A DNA stretch of 64,000 bases from Micromonospora craniellae (GTDB lineage Bacteria > Actinomycetota > Actinomycetes > Mycobacteriales > Micromonosporaceae). A program made the translations under genes and the position numbers. This document shows, one piece after another, positions 43,710-52,817 of the stretch; position 1 is the first letter of the stretch, and each line of letters starts with the position of its first letter. Location of the stretch: positions 5,022,001-5,086,000 of the forward strand of contig NZ_CP061725.1 of assembly GCF_014764405.1 (NCBI RefSeq). The letters are read 5' to 3'. The notes under the pieces were generated by a model. The model worked only from the letters and a program-made list of their open reading frames with translations, did no database searches and was not told the origin of the DNA.

Positions 43710-44654
43710 TCAGGGGCAGCGGACGACCTGACCGGCGTAGGTCAGGCCACCGCCGAAACCGAACAGCAGCACCGGCGCGCCGGAGGGCACCTCGCGGCGC
43801 TCCACCAGCTTCGACAGGGCCAGCGGGATGCTGGCCGCCGAGGTGTTGCCGGACTCGATCAGGTCCTTCGCGATGATCGCCTGCGGGATGTTCAGCCGCT
43901 TCGCGATGCCGTCGATGATCCGGGTGTTGGCCTGGTGCGGGACGAACGCGGCCAGCTCCGACGGGTCGACCCCGGCCCGCTCGCACGCCTGCAACGCCAG
44001 CGGCGCCAGGGCGGTGGTGGCCCAGCGGAACACCGTCTGACCCTCCTGCGCCACGTACGGGCGCCAGCCCTCGATGCGTACCGCGTCGCCGCGGTCGGGC
44101 ACCGAGCCCCAGACCACCGGGCCGATGCCGGCCGGCTCGCCCTCGGGTGCGGCGGTGACCACTGCGGCGCCCGCCCCGTCACCGAAGATGATGCAGGTGG
44201 AGCGGTCGTTCCAGTCGACGAAGTCGGAGAGCTTCTCCGCGCCGATCACGATGGCGTTGCGGCTGGCACCGGCGCGGACCGCGTGGTCCACGGTGCCCAG
44301 CGCGTACGCGAAACCGGAGCAGGCCGTGTTGAGGTCGAACGCGCCCGGTGCGTCGATGCCCAGCTTGGCCGCGACCCGGCAGGCCACGTTCGGGCTGCGG
44401 TCGATGGAGGTGCAGGTGGCCACCACCACCAGGTCGATGTCGGAGGCGGCCAGGCCGGAGTTGGCCAGCGCCTTGTCGGCGGCGGCGGCAGCCATGTCGG
44501 CGACCGTCTCGTCACCGGCGATCCGCCGGCTGGCGATACCGACCCGGTCCCGGATCCACGCGTCGTTGGTCTCCACCAACTGGGCGATCTCGTCGTTGGT
44601 CACCACCCGGGACGGCTGGTAGTGCCCCAGGGACAGGATGCGACTGCCGCTCAT
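43710..44654 (-). CDS. fabH: 3-oxoacyl-ACP synthase III
   Basis: A 314-residue enzyme starting fatty acid synthesis by joining an acyl-CoA with malonyl-ACP. The active-site Cys is in DLNTACSGFAYALGT (about residue 112), and His and Asn are in FVPHQANTRIIDGIAK and SGNTSAASIP. In actinomycetes FabH prefers branched primers; the 2-oxoacid dehydrogenase at 59.3 kb could supply these. Confidence 0.94.
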   Translation of the reverse strand: MSGSRILSLGHYQPSRVVTNDEIAQLVETNDAWIRDRVGIASRRIAGDETVADMAAAAADKALANSGLAASDIDLVVVATCTSIDRSPNVACRVAAKLGIDAPGAFDLNTACSGFAYALGTVDHAVRAGASRNAIVIGAEKLSDFVDWNDRSTCIIFGDGAGAAVVTAAPEGEPAGIGPVVWGSVPDRGDAVRIEGWRPYVAQEGQTVFRWATTALAPLALQACERAGVDPSELAAFVPHQANTRIIDGIAKRLNIPQAIIAKDLIESGNTSAASIPLALSKLVERREVPSGAPVLLFGFGGGLTYAGQVVRCP

Positions 44655-44715
44655 GACGAGCCCTTCCTACGGTCGATCTCGGCACGAGACTCGGACGGAC
44701 TGAGGCGGACGACGC

Positions 44716-45645
44716 TCACGCCTGCCCTCCGGCGACGCGGGCGATCAGGTCGCGGGCGGCGGGCAGCTTGTCCGGGGTGTTCAGGGTCACGATCTCCGGC
44801 AGGCCGGGGCCCTTGAGCTCGCGCTTGACCAGCCCGGCGAGGGTGCCGGCGGGCGGCAGCTCGATCACGCCGGTCACCCCGAGGTCGGCGAGGGTGGCCA
44901 TGCACAGGTCCCACCGGACCGGGGCGGTGACCTGCCGGACCAGCCGCTGGAGCATCTCCGCGCCCTGCCGGACCGCGGTGCCGTCGAGGTTGGAGAGCAG
45001 GATCCGCGTCGGGTCGGCGGTGGTGACATCGGCGGCCACCGTGGCCAGGGCCGCCTCCGCGGGAGCCATGTACGGGGTGTGGAAGGCGCCCGCCACCTGG
45101 AGCCGGATGACCCGTGCCTGGGCTGGCGGCTCGGCGGTCAGCTTCTCCAGGCCGGCGACCGCACCGGCGGCGACGACCTGCCCGGTGCCGTTGCGGTTGG
45201 CGGCGTGCAGCCCGTGCCCCTCGATCGCGGCGAGCACCTCGTCCGGGTCGCCGCCGAGGACCGCGGCCATGCCGGTCGGCTCCAGCGCGCAGGCGGCGGC
45301 CATCTCCCGGCCGCGTACCCCGGCGAGGGTGATCGCGGCGTCCGCCGGCAGCGCGCCGGCCAGCGCCGCCGCACCGAGCTCGCCCACGCTGTGTCCGGCG
45401 GTCAGCGCCACGTCCTGCATCGGCAGGTGCTCGGCGGCGAGCAGGGCCGCGGCGACCAGCAGCGGTTGGGTGCGGGCGGTGTCCCGGATCTCGTCGGCGT
45501 CGGCGTCGGCGCCCAGGTGCACCAGGTCGACGCCGGCCAGCGCGGACCAGTGACGCAGCCGCGCCTCGGCGCCGGGCAGTTCGAGCCAGGGAGTCAGGAA
45601 GCCGGGTTTCTGAGAACCCTGGCCGGGGCAGAGTACGGCGAGCAC
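44716..45645 (-). CDS. fabD: Malonyl-CoA:ACP transacylase
   Basis: A 309-residue enzyme loading malonate onto ACP. The start LAVLCPGQGSQKPGF and the catalytic Ser in AGHSVGELGAAALAG are characteristic; the His is in GAFHTPYMAPA. The GTG at 45645 is the natural start, before the conserved LxPGQGSQ. It is the first gene of the fab operon, and the palindrome at 45711-45731 probably controls it. Confidence 0.94.
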   Translation of the reverse strand: MLAVLCPGQGSQKPGFLTPWLELPGAEARLRHWSALAGVDLVHLGADADADEIRDTARTQPLLVAAALLAAEHLPMQDVALTAGHSVGELGAAALAGALPADAAITLAGVRGREMAAACALEPTGMAAVLGGDPDEVLAAIEGHGLHAANRNGTGQVVAAGAVAGLEKLTAEPPAQARVIRLQVAGAFHTPYMAPAEAALATVAADVTTADPTRILLSNLDGTAVRQGAEMLQRLVRQVTAPVRWDLCMATLADLGVTGVIELPPAGTLAGLVKRELKGPGLPEIVTLNTPDKLPAARDLIARVAGGQA

Positions 45646-45710
45646 GTCTATGACTCTCCCGGATACCCACGGGTTGCGCTGTGCGGACCGGCACCAAACC
45701 GCACTAGGAC

Positions 45711-45731
45711 CTTTGGAGGGATCCTACAAAG
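45711..45731 (-). promoter_or_regulatory. Palindromic operator at the fasR/fabD junction
   Basis: The 21-base sequence ctttggagg-gat-cctacaaag is an inverted repeat with one mismatch. It overlaps the end of the fasR-like gene and lies 66 bases before fabD. It resembles the tttgtagg-type motif described before fabD in streptomycetes. Confidence 0.65.
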
Positions 45732-46971
45732 ATTGGTGTTTGTCGTCGCCGCCCTGTGATCTTTTACCGGTCGGTGGGGCCAATGTCGGGGTCGGCACCA
45801 CCGGATCCAGCCGGCCCACGGTCAGGGCCACCCGCAGCGCGAAGGCGTCCCGGGGCGACAACGGGCTGAACCCGGTGACGTCGGAGATCCGCCGTAGCCG
45901 GTACCGCACCGTGTTCGGGTGCACGTACAGCGCCCGCGCCGCGCTCTCCAGCGTGCCGCCCGCGGCGAAGAAGGCGTCGAGGGTCTCCAACAGCTCGCCG
46001 CCGGCTCGCACCAGCACCGCGTACACGTCGTGCCGCAGCCGTCGCCGGGCCTCCGCGTCACCCGCCAGGGACCGCTCGGGCAGCAGGTCGCCGGCGCAGA
46101 CCGGCCGGGGCGCGGCAGGCCACGCCGGGGCCGCACGGTACCCGGCCAACGCGGCCCGTGCCGACTCGGTGGCCTCGTCCAGGCTCGGCACCGAGGGGCC
46201 GACGACCACCGGACCCGTACCGAAGGCGGACAACAACCCGGCGGTGGCCGCCACCGGGTCCGCCGCGCCGCCCAGCACGATCACCAGGCGGTCGCCGTGC
46301 ACCCCGCCGATCACCTCGACCCCGACCCGCCGGGCCTGCCGGTAGACCGTGTGCAGCACGGCGGCGACCTCGCCGCCGGGGGAGGGGCCGACCGCCACCG
46401 CCACCGGTGGCGCGTCCGTCCAGCCCAGCGCGGCGGCCCGGCTGGCCAGCACGTCCGGCGAGTCACCCCGCAGCAACGCGTCCACCAGCAGAGCCTGGAG
46501 CCGGGCGTCCCAGGAACCGCGCGACTCGGCCGCCCGCGCGTACACCCGGGCCGTGGCGAAGGCGATCTCCCGGGAGTAGCGCAGCACCGCCTCGCGCAGC
46601 TGCGCCGCCTCACCGGGTGCGGCCAGGTCGTCGACCTGCTCCTCGACCACGTCGATGGTCACCTTGATCAGCGCGACGGTCTGCTGGAGGGTGATCGACC
46701 GGGCCAGCGCCTGCGGCGCGGTGGCGAACACCTCGTCGGAGACCTCCTGGGTGCCCTCGTGGGGGCCGCCGGCGGAGCGCAGCCACTGCACCAGGGAACG
46801 CGCGCCGGCCTGCGCCACCACCATCACCCAGGACCGCTGGTCGGCGGGCAGCTCCCGGAACCAGGGCAGGGTGTCGTCCATCCGCGCCACGCTCGCGGTG
46901 GCCAGCGCACCGGCCGCCCGCTCGATCCGGCGCAGCGTGGCCGACAGGTCCGTCCCGCCCGACTCGCTCAC
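45724..46971 (-). CDS. fasR: PucR/CdaR-type regulator of the fab operon (FasR-like)
   Basis: A 415-residue regulator. It has an N-terminal helical domain (SATLRRIERAAGALATASVA), a middle GGDEF-like domain found in the PucR group, and the C-terminal helix-turn-helix GGTLESAARALYVHPNTVRYRLRR (in parts). Its position directly before fabD-fabH-acpP-fabF is the same as for Streptomyces FasR, which activates these genes. The GTG at 46971 (VSESGGTDL) is chosen as start. Confidence 0.85.
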   Translation of the reverse strand: MSESGGTDLSATLRRIERAAGALATASVARMDDTLPWFRELPADQRSWVMVVAQAGARSLVQWLRSAGGPHEGTQEVSDEVFATAPQALARSITLQQTVALIKVTIDVVEEQVDDLAAPGEAAQLREAVLRYSREIAFATARVYARAAESRGSWDARLQALLVDALLRGDSPDVLASRAAALGWTDAPPVAVAVGPSPGGEVAAVLHTVYRQARRVGVEVIGGVHGDRLVIVLGGAADPVAATAGLLSAFGTGPVVVGPSVPSLDEATESARAALAGYRAAPAWPAAPRPVCAGDLLPERSLAGDAEARRRLRHDVYAVLVRAGGELLETLDAFFAAGGTLESAARALYVHPNTVRYRLRRISDVTGFSPLSPRDAFALRVALTVGRLDPVVPTPTLAPPTGKRSQGGDDKHQSL

Positions 46972-47135
46972 CCGCCTAGCCTGACATGTCCTGAGCTGGC
47001 CCTCGACGGCAGGCGTCGGCGGCACCGACGGCGCCCATCCGGTACGCGCTGCACGGTCCGTCGGAGCCGGCCAGTACGGTAACGAGGCACGTCGGGTGGG
47101 CACCGGCGGGTGAGGGCGAGCGTGAGGAGACACCG

Positions 47136-47492
47136 ATGGCGCACGGGGAGGCTGAGCACGGCCGCGCCCAGGGAGAGCCCTGCCGGTCGGGGCCGCACGA
47201 GCAGCCGGCCGCCGCCAAGCACCACCGCCGGCTCATCAGCCTGGCCCACCCGGGCGAACCGGCGCCGGGACGGGCGGCCGAGCGTCCCGAGGAGGACGTA
47301 GCGCCGGCACGTCCGCGCCCCGTCGACCCCGTGGTGCCGCGTCAGCGTACGGGCGAGACCGCCGTGCCGGAGCTGGTCGCCGGCGGCTGCCGCAGCGACC
47401 TGCCCGGCTGGGCCGGTGCCCACCGGCACGGCCCGGTCCGCCCGGCACTTCGCGCGGTACGCCGGGAGCGCCCCCCGCGTCGCTGGTGCTGA
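47136..47492 (+). CDS. Hypothetical protein, Pro/Arg-rich
   Basis: A 118-residue open frame with a good Shine-Dalgarno sequence (gaggaga, seven bases before the ATG). The text is low in structure (HHRRLISLAHPGEPAPGRAA, then RPRPVDPVVPRQRTG) and resembles no family known to me. It lies head-to-head with fasR and ends just before the next minus-strand gene. It may be real but is not proven. Confidence 0.4.
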   Translation: MAHGEAEHGRAQGEPCRSGPHEQPAAAKHHRRLISLAHPGEPAPGRAAERPEEDVAPARPRPVDPVVPRQRTGETAVPELVAGGCRSDLPGWAGAHRHGPVRPALRAVRRERPPRRWC

Positions 47493-47495
47493 GGC

Positions 47496-48140
47496 TCAGC
47501 GGGTCCGGCGGCGGACCAGCAGCGCGATCCCGGCCAGCCCGAGGGTGATCACCAGCATCACCGCGACGTTCAGCAGGAGCAGGCGTTGCAGGTCGCCGAA
47601 GGCCTCGTTGATGTCCTGAGCCGGGTTGAGCGCGTCCTCCGGGATGATCCGTTCGCCCCCGCCGACCCCGCCGCTGACCGACTCGTACGTCCGCTCCAGC
47701 GGTACCCCGACGGTGCGCAGGGTCTCCGACATGCTGATCCGCCCGAGGAACCAGGCGGCGCTGGTCTTGCGGGAGTCCGGCTGCTTGGCCGGCCGGTAGA
47801 CGCGAGGCCCGCCGACCGCCTTCGGATAGAGGTCGTAGGTCTGCTTCGGAGTGTCACCGGCCAGCACCACCACCGTGTACTTCGGACCGAGGTCGGCCTC
47901 CTTCGGCGCGCGCGCCCGCGCCAGGGAACGGCTCACCTGGTCGATGACGGCCGCCACCTGCTCCGGCTGGTTCTCGTGGCGCAGCCGTAACGGCTCGGCC
48001 AACCCGTGGCCGGTGATGTCCACGCCGGCCGGCGGCGCCTTCGGCGCGGCCTTGACCGGCTCGACGAAGGCCAGCGACAACAACACCGCAGCGACCCCAC
48101 CGGCCGCTATCGCGACCCGTCGCCTCATCCGTCGGACCAT
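47496..48140 (-). CDS. Secreted membrane-anchored protein of unknown function
   Basis: A 214-residue protein with a signal peptide (VAIAAGGVAAVLLSLAFVEPVKA) and a C-terminal membrane helix (LLLLNVAVMLVITLGLAGIA) followed by basic residues (LVRRRTR). The domain between contains HENQPEQVAAVIDQVSRSLA and YTVVVLAGDTPKQTYDLYPK. It is probably anchored with the domain outside. No family is recognised. The ATG has GAGGAGG before it. Confidence 0.65.
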   Translation of the reverse strand: MVRRMRRRVAIAAGGVAAVLLSLAFVEPVKAAPKAPPAGVDITGHGLAEPLRLRHENQPEQVAAVIDQVSRSLARARAPKEADLGPKYTVVVLAGDTPKQTYDLYPKAVGGPRVYRPAKQPDSRKTSAAWFLGRISMSETLRTVGVPLERTYESVSGGVGGGERIIPEDALNPAQDINEAFGDLQRLLLLNVAVMLVITLGLAGIALLVRRRTR

Positions 48141-48363
48141 GCCGCCTCCTCGCCCCGTCGATGGTCGGCTGAGCTGCAGGGGGTCACGCGTTGGAGGACC
48201 GACGGCGGACCGTGCCCACAGGACGGGTACCCACCTCAAAGACTCCGCGGAACGACGATCGGTTGCAGCTGGTGAAACATTAATTGGAACTATCTGCGAT
48301 CGCGAATCGACCAATGACCAGCCGTGGACACGCGGAGCGGATCCTACCGGCACGGAGGCCGTG

Positions 48364-48459
48364 ATGTGGGGCAGGGTAGCGCGCGAGACGCGGTCCTGGG
48401 CAGTGGTGTTCGGCGTGGCGGTCGGCGTGTCGTTGCTGCTGCCGCTGGCCCGGATGTAA
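48364..48459 (+). CDS. Tiny membrane peptide (31 residues), possible
   Basis: A frame MWGRVARETRSWAVVFGVAV followed by GVSLLLPLARM has a basic start and one membrane-length hydrophobic stretch. Its stop codon lies within palindromic repeat copy 4. No ribosome site is clear. It could be a real small membrane protein. Confidence 0.35.
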   Translation: MWGRVARETRSWAVVFGVAVGVSLLLPLARM

Positions 48460-48513
48460 GGAGGGGTCCCCTGCTATACACCAGGCGTTAGCAGGGGACC
48501 CCTCCTTACATCC
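48452..48513. repeat. Double palindromic repeat, copy 4
   Basis: Perfect 24-base arms at 48452-48475 and 48490-48513 (ggatgtaaggaggggtcccc...) flank the loop atacaccaggcgtt. It lies eight bases past the stop of gltX and can act as its terminator. Confidence 0.92.
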
Positions 48514-48520
48514 GACAGCC

Positions 48521-49930
48521 CTAGAACAGGCGGGCTCGGGCGGCGCGTAGCCGGGTCAGGGTGCGCTCGGGTCCGAGCACCTCCAGCGACTCGAACAGCG
48601 GCAACCCCACCGTCCGGCCGGTGACCGCGACGCGTACCGGTGCCTGGGCCTTGCCGAGCTTGAGACCGCGCGCCGCGCCGACCTCCTCCATGATGTTCTT
48701 GAGTGTCGCCGCGTCCCACGAGGTCACCGCCGCAAAGGCGGCGACGGCGTCGTCCAGCAGCTCCGCCGAGCCCTCCTTCATCGCCTTGGCCCAGGCCGCC
48801 TCGTCGATCAGCGGCGAGGCGAGGAAGAGGAAGTCGACGTTCGGCACGATCTCGCTGAGCACCGCGATGCGGGTCTGGGCCAGCGGCGCCACCGCGGCGA
48901 AGGTGGCCGGGTCGAACTCGTCGGGCTGCCACGGCGGCGGCGGGATGCTGCCGGTGCCGGTCAGCCACGGCCCGCAGACCTCGACGAACTCCTCGACCGG
49001 CAGCGCCCGGATGTACTCGCCGTTGAACGCCCGCAGCTTCCTCTCGTCGAAGAAGGCCGGCGACGGGTTCACCTCGTCCAGCCGGAACTCGTCCTCGATC
49101 ACCGACCAGGGCACGATCTCCCGGTCGCCGGAGGGCGCCCAGCCGAGCAGCATCAGGTAGTTGCGCATCGCGGCGGCGAGGTAGCCCTCGTCCCGGTACG
49201 CCTCCAGGGCGACCTTGTCCCGACGCTTGGACAGCTTCTGCCGCTTCTCGTTGACCACCACCGGCACGTGCGCCCAGATCGGCGGCTTCACCCCGAGCGC
49301 GTCCCAGAGCAGCTGCTGCTTCGGGGTGTTGGGCAGGTGTTCCTCGGCCCGGATCACGTGGGTGATCCCCATCGTCATGTCGTCGACGACGTTGGCCAGC
49401 AGGAAGACCGGAGAACCGTCGCCCCGGGCGATGACGAAGTCCTCGATGAGCTTGTTCTCGAAGGTCGGCTCGCCCCGGATCAGGTCGACGACCACCGTCG
49501 AGCCCTCGTCGGGCGTACGGAAGCGCAGCGCACGGCCCTCGCCGGGCGGCAGGCCCCGGTCCCGGCAGTACCCGTCGTAGCCGGTGTACTGGTTGCCGGT
49601 CCGGGCCTGCACCGCCTCCCGGGTGCAGTCGCAGTAGTACGCGCGGCCCGACTCGTGCAGCCGGCGGGCGGCGGCCCGGTGCTCGTCGGCGTTCGAGGAC
49701 TGGAACCAGGGGCCCTCGTAGCTGCCGCGCTCGATGCCGATCCAGTCCAGCGCCGACAGGATGCCCTCGGTCCACTCCGGCTTGTTGCGTGCGGCGTCGG
49801 TGTCCTCGATACGCAGGACGAACACCCCGCCCTGCTGCTTGGCATAGATCCAGTTCTGCAGCGCCGAGCGGGCACCGCCGACGTGGAACATACCGGTCGG
49901 GGAGGGGGCGAATCGCACACGTACCGTCAC
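48521..49930 (-). CDS. gltX: Glutamyl-tRNA synthetase
   Basis: A 469-residue class I synthetase. The HIGH-type motif is FAPSPTGMFHVGGARSALQN (HVGG), and the KMSKS-type motif is KLSKRRDK at about 234-241. The Zn-binding region is replaced by CDCTREAVQARTG (residues about 100). It charges tRNA-Glu, and in actinomycetes usually also tRNA-Gln. It is flanked by palindromic repeats copies 4 and 5. Confidence 0.94.
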   Translation of the reverse strand: MTVRVRFAPSPTGMFHVGGARSALQNWIYAKQQGGVFVLRIEDTDAARNKPEWTEGILSALDWIGIERGSYEGPWFQSSNADEHRAAARRLHESGRAYYCDCTREAVQARTGNQYTGYDGYCRDRGLPPGEGRALRFRTPDEGSTVVVDLIRGEPTFENKLIEDFVIARGDGSPVFLLANVVDDMTMGITHVIRAEEHLPNTPKQQLLWDALGVKPPIWAHVPVVVNEKRQKLSKRRDKVALEAYRDEGYLAAAMRNYLMLLGWAPSGDREIVPWSVIEDEFRLDEVNPSPAFFDERKLRAFNGEYIRALPVEEFVEVCGPWLTGTGSIPPPPWQPDEFDPATFAAVAPLAQTRIAVLSEIVPNVDFLFLASPLIDEAAWAKAMKEGSAELLDDAVAAFAAVTSWDAATLKNIMEEVGAARGLKLGKAQAPVRVAVTGRTVGLPLFESLEVLGPERTLTRLRAARARLF

Positions 49931-49948
49931 GGCCCTCAGCCTACAGAT

Positions 49949-50002
49949 GTAAGGAGGGGTCCCCTGCTATCGCCTGGTGTCGTACAGGGGTCCCCTCCTT
50001 AC
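49949..50002. repeat. Double palindromic repeat, copy 5
   Basis: Arms gtaaggaggggtcccctg (49949-49966) and caggggtcccctccttac (49985-50002) pair with one central mismatch, with an 18-base loop. It lies between the MFS gene end and the gltX start, and may terminate the MFS transcript. Confidence 0.88.
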
Positions 50003-50013
50003 GTCACAGCCTG

Positions 50014-51285
50014 TCAGGGGACGGAGCGGATCTTCAGCACCAGGAGGCTGCCGAGGACGGTCACGACGGCCGTGGTGGCGTACAGGGCCGGGTAACCGCC
50101 CAGGTAGACCACGATCGGGGCGGAGATGGCCGGCCCGAGCACCTGCGGCGCGGAGTTCGCGATGTTGATCACGCCGAGGTCCTTGGCCCGGTCGGTGGCC
50201 CTCGGCAGCACCTGGGTGATCAGGGCGGCGTCCACCGACAGGTACACCCCGTAGCCGGCACCGAGCAGCAGCGCGGCGACGATCGCCATCGACCAGGTGG
50301 GGACGGCGGCCAGCAGCAGCGCCGCCACCGCCATCACCATCCCGGCGGCGATCACGAAGATCTTGCGTTTGCCCGAGCGGTCCGACAGCCGCCCGGCGAC
50401 CACCGTGGTGGCCATCAGCCCGGCGGTGTAGAGCAGGATCAGCACCAGCAGGCCACCCTCGGGGTCGGCCACCCGGACCTCGTCGGTGAGGAAGTACAGC
50501 AGGTAGAGGGTGCCGAAGGCGTTGCCGAGCTGGACCAGGAACCGGGTGATCCAGGCCCAGCCGAAGTCGGGGTACCGGCGTGGCGACACCCACATGCCGG
50601 CCAGCAGTCCGCGCAGTGCCGGTCGGTGCGTACGCGGCAGCGGGTCGTCGGTGGTGCGCAGGGCGAACGGCAGCGCGAACAGCAGCACTGCGGCGGCGAT
50701 CACCAGGTACCCGGCGGCGTTGCCGGTGACCACGGCGGTGACCAGCACGACGCCGAGCACCAGCCCGAGCGCCTGCGGGATGCCGACCCAGCCGGAGACG
50801 CCGCCGCGCTGGGCGACCGGGACCCGGTCCGGTACGGCGGCGGTCAGGCTGGCCAGCATCGCGTTGAAGCAGGTCTGCGCGGCGATCCAGCCGACGACCA
50901 CGCCGAGCACGGTCTGCGCCTGGGCGAGCAACGCCAGCGACAGCGCGCCGAGCAGCGCGCCGCCGAGGGTCCAGATGTGCCGGCGGCCGAACTCCCGGCC
51001 GCCGATCCGCAGACAGCTCCGGTCCGACAGCGCCCCGGCCAGCGGGTTGACGATCACTGCGGCCAATGCGCCGAAGCCGGTGACCACCGCCAGCATGGTC
51101 TCCTTGTTCGTCGGCGCGATCTGCCCGAGCTGCTGCGGCAGCAGCACCTGGATCGGCGTGAAGAACGCCATCCAGACGCCGAGGTTCGCGGCGAAGAGCA
51201 GCGCGATCCAGCCGCTCCGCACCGGCACCGTCGGTTCCGCCAGCGCCGCCGGCAGCGAGGCCGGCGTGGGGTCGACGGTGGTCAC
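50014..51285 (-). CDS. MFS transporter, probably for sugars
   Basis: A 423-residue transporter with twelve likely membrane helices. Visible segments include WIALLFAANLGVWMAFFTPI, GALSDRSCLRIGGREFGRRH (loop 2-3) and VVVGWIAAQTCFNAMLASL. It resembles the sucrose/MFS group. Its GTG overlaps the stop of the beta-glucosidase gene (GTGA), which suggests uptake of the glycoside that the enzyme splits. Confidence 0.83.
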   Translation of the reverse strand: MTTVDPTPASLPAALAEPTVPVRSGWIALLFAANLGVWMAFFTPIQVLLPQQLGQIAPTNKETMLAVVTGFGALAAVIVNPLAGALSDRSCLRIGGREFGRRHIWTLGGALLGALSLALLAQAQTVLGVVVGWIAAQTCFNAMLASLTAAVPDRVPVAQRGGVSGWVGIPQALGLVLGVVLVTAVVTGNAAGYLVIAAAVLLFALPFALRTTDDPLPRTHRPALRGLLAGMWVSPRRYPDFGWAWITRFLVQLGNAFGTLYLLYFLTDEVRVADPEGGLLVLILLYTAGLMATTVVAGRLSDRSGKRKIFVIAAGMVMAVAALLLAAVPTWSMAIVAALLLGAGYGVYLSVDAALITQVLPRATDRAKDLGVINIANSAPQVLGPAISAPIVVYLGGYPALYATTAVVTVLGSLLVLKIRSVP

Positions 51286-52631
51286 CGGGGTGGTTCCCGG
51301 CGGGCCGCCGCGATGACCTCGCGCAGCCAGGAGTACGACGACTTGGGCGTACGCGCTCCGGTGGCGAAGTCGACGTGGACCAGCCCGAAGCGCTTGGTGA
51401 AGCCCTCGGCCCACTCCCAGTTGTCCAGCAGGGACCAGACGAAGTAGCCGGTCACGTCGACTCCGTCGGCCATCGCCGCGCGCACCGCCCGCAGGTGACC
51501 GTCCAGGTAGGCGATCCGGTCCGGGTCCGGCACCCGGCCGTCGGCGTCCGGGGTGTCGTCGTACGCGCAGCCGCTCTCGGTGATCTGGATCGGCGGCAGG
51601 TCCGACCCGTACTGCCGGTGCAGCCAGCCGAGCAGGTCCCGCAGCCCGTCCGGCGCCACCGGCCAGTCGAAGGCGGTGCGCGGGTACCCGGTGAGGGGCA
51701 CCAGTTCGAAGGGCAGCGGCGAGCCCTCCTCGGGGGCGCGTACGCCGGTGGGGTTGTAGTAGTTGACGCCGAGCACGTCGAGCGGGGCGGCGATGACGTC
51801 GAGGTCGCCGTCGCGTACCACGGTGGTGTCGAAGCCCAACTCGGTCGGGTAGCCGCGGCCGAGCAGCGGGTCGGTGAACAGCCGGTTGTGCAGCGCCTCG
51901 TAGGCGTGCCCGGCGGCTCCGTCGGCGGCTCCGTCGCCGAGTACCCGGACCGGCGAGTAGTTGTTGGCGATGGCGACCGGGCTGCTGCTGCGGGCGCGCA
52001 GCGCGGCGACCGCGAGGCCGTGGCCGAGCAGTTGGTGGTGGGCGACGGGGAAGGCGTCGAAGAGCAGCGTCCTGCCCGGGGCGTGCTCTCCGGTGCCGTG
52101 GCCGAGGCTCATGTGGACGAACGGCTCGTTGAGGGTGATCCAGAGCTTGACCCGGTCCCCGAGGCGGGCGGCGACCACGTCGGCGTACTCGGCGAAGCGG
52201 TGTGCGGTGTCGCGGTTGAGCCAGCCGCCGGCCTCCTCCAGTGGCTCCGGCAGGTCCCAGTGGAACAGCGTGGCGACCGGGTCGATGCCGTGGCCGAGCA
52301 ACTCGTCGACCAGCCGTTCGTAGAAGTCCAGCCCAGCGGCGTTGACCCGTCCGGTGCCGGCGGGCAGCACCCGGGGCCAGGCCACCGAGAAGCGGTACGC
52401 GGTCACCCCGAGCCCGGCCATCAGCGCGACATCCTCGGCGTAGCGGTGGTAGTGGTCGCAGGCCACGTCGCCGGTGCTGCCGTCGAGGACGCGCCCGGGG
52501 GAGTGGGCGAAGGTGTCCCAGATGGAGGGTCCGCGACCGTCCGCGTCGGCGGCGCCCTCGATCTGGTATGCGGAGGTGGAGACGCCCCAGCGGAATCCGG
52601 TGGGGAAGTCGGGCATCGGAGCGGTCTGCAT
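51282..52631 (-). CDS. GH1 beta-glucosidase
   Basis: A 449-residue intracellular glycosidase. It has the N-terminal signature FRWGVSTSAYQIEGAADADG, acid/base Glu 169 in TLNEPFVHM, nucleophile Glu 352 in ITESGCAYDD, and the end WSLLDNWEWAEGFTKRFGLV. It splits cello-oligosaccharides or other beta-glucosides. No signal peptide is seen. The ATG follows gggagggcgc. Upstream, TGGGAGCGCT at 52679-52688 matches one half of the CebR-type operator of cellulose utilisation, which is a hint of control only. Confidence 0.93.
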   Translation of the reverse strand: MQTAPMPDFPTGFRWGVSTSAYQIEGAADADGRGPSIWDTFAHSPGRVLDGSTGDVACDHYHRYAEDVALMAGLGVTAYRFSVAWPRVLPAGTGRVNAAGLDFYERLVDELLGHGIDPVATLFHWDLPEPLEEAGGWLNRDTAHRFAEYADVVAARLGDRVKLWITLNEPFVHMSLGHGTGEHAPGRTLLFDAFPVAHHQLLGHGLAVAALRARSSSPVAIANNYSPVRVLGDGAADGAAGHAYEALHNRLFTDPLLGRGYPTELGFDTTVVRDGDLDVIAAPLDVLGVNYYNPTGVRAPEEGSPLPFELVPLTGYPRTAFDWPVAPDGLRDLLGWLHRQYGSDLPPIQITESGCAYDDTPDADGRVPDPDRIAYLDGHLRAVRAAMADGVDVTGYFVWSLLDNWEWAEGFTKRFGLVHVDFATGARTPKSSYSWLREVIAAARREPPR

Positions 52632-52817
52632 GCGCCCTCCCGGCGAAACGCGAAACGTGTTCGGAACTCTAGGGGTCGTGGGAGCGCTGCGCCATAGGGT
52701 GTCGAGCCGTCGATGGCAACACTTTTCGGCGTGTCTTCGTAAATCCGTCCGCATACGTCCGTTTTCGCGCATACAGTTCCGAATATTGTGGGATGTCCTC
52801 ACTGGAGGAAGACGGAA

